Shown: positions 63,915 through 64,000 of the stretch, piece by piece
Layout: every line of letters starts with the position of its first letter
How positions within the stretch are numbered: the stretch's first letter is position 1
Source of the DNA: Mesorhizobium sp. M2A.F.Ca.ET.046.03.2.1
GTDB taxonomy: Bacteria > Pseudomonadota > Alphaproteobacteria > Rhizobiales > Rhizobiaceae
Direction of reading: 5' to 3'
DNA: 64,000 bases
Assembly: GCF_003952425.1 (NCBI RefSeq)
Contig: NZ_CP034449.1
Location: 2,294,001-2,358,000, forward strand
Position numbers and translations under genes: made by a program
Notes under the pieces: generated by a model
Told to the model about the DNA's origin: nothing
Seen by the model: the letters and a program-made list of their open reading frames with translations, nothing else
The model's database searches: none

Positions 63915-64000
63915 GGAGCGCTCCTGCCATGACCGCTCGCCGGATGCGACAGGAAATTTGGCGCATGTTCAAGTCCCGTCATTGCACCTCGCCATAATGG

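Noticed and set aside
1..64000. CRISPR arrays, tRNA, rRNA or prophage genes
   Set aside because: No regularly spaced repeats, tRNA-like cloverleaf ends, rRNA motifs or phage structural proteins were noticed on either strand.

Overview
The window looks like a chromosomal segment of a Rhizobiales alphaproteobacterium close to Mesorhizobium. This is inferred from the uniformly high GC, the gene content (FdsGBACD formate dehydrogenase, glnD-murJ order, DUF1127, many solute ABC transporters and regulators) and several families of short palindromic intergenic repeats. There is no rRNA, tRNA, CRISPR array, prophage or intact insertion sequence that I can see.

Layout. 1-5944: NAD-dependent formate dehydrogenase operon fdsG(partial)-fdsB-fdsA-fdhD-fdsD. 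5990-10193: a three-domain regulator (alpha/beta hydrolase, catalytically dead cyclase-like domain, LuxR HTH) followed by two small proteins and a berberine-bridge-type flavoprotein. 10391-16240: leftward polyamine-type operon (binding protein, ATPase, two permeases, gamma-aminobutyraldehyde dehydrogenase), then LysR and DeoR regulators. 18264-23598: a structured leader RNA ending in a strong terminator, then a choline-kinase-like phosphotransferase, a dimethylglycine/sarcosine-dehydrogenase-like flavoprotein, a methyltransferase and a second phosphotransferase. 23614-32836: DUF805 protein, EamA transporter, cytosine-deaminase-like amidohydrolase, ABC exporter, IlvD, VOC protein, release factor 3. 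32957-39903: DUF1127, a secreted unknown protein, DUF4242, a winged-helix/TPR regulator, an amino-acid-oxidase-like flavoprotein, a tandem pair of class II glutamine amidotransferases, DUF6356 and an Lrp regulator. 40225-46128: dut, HAD phosphatase, secreted unknown, PEP mutase family, EI24/CysZ-like membrane protein, EamA transporter, adenosine kinase. 46129-48893: a decaying patch with an orphan antitoxin-like HTH gene, a broken porin and a frameshifted AraC gene. 49000-64000: cueR, L,D-transpeptidase, nfuA, usp, trpS, vapBC, murJ, glnD, a copper ATPase with a textbook CueR promoter, DUF305, aldo/keto reductase, metallo-hydrolase and TetR.

How parts work together. The fds genes oxidise formate with NAD+, and FdhD sulfurates the cofactor. 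The polyamine operon couples uptake to oxidation of the aldehyde derived from putrescine. CueR at 49.3 kb very probably drives copA at 58.5 kb. The regulator at 34.3 kb shares a 31-bp triple direct repeat with the region upstream of the first glutamine amidotransferase, which suggests a small undescribed regulon. The most interesting unexplained items are that regulon, the leader RNA at 18.3-18.6 kb, the pseudo-cyclase LuxR regulator with repeated intergenic motifs, and the decaying 46-49 kb patch.
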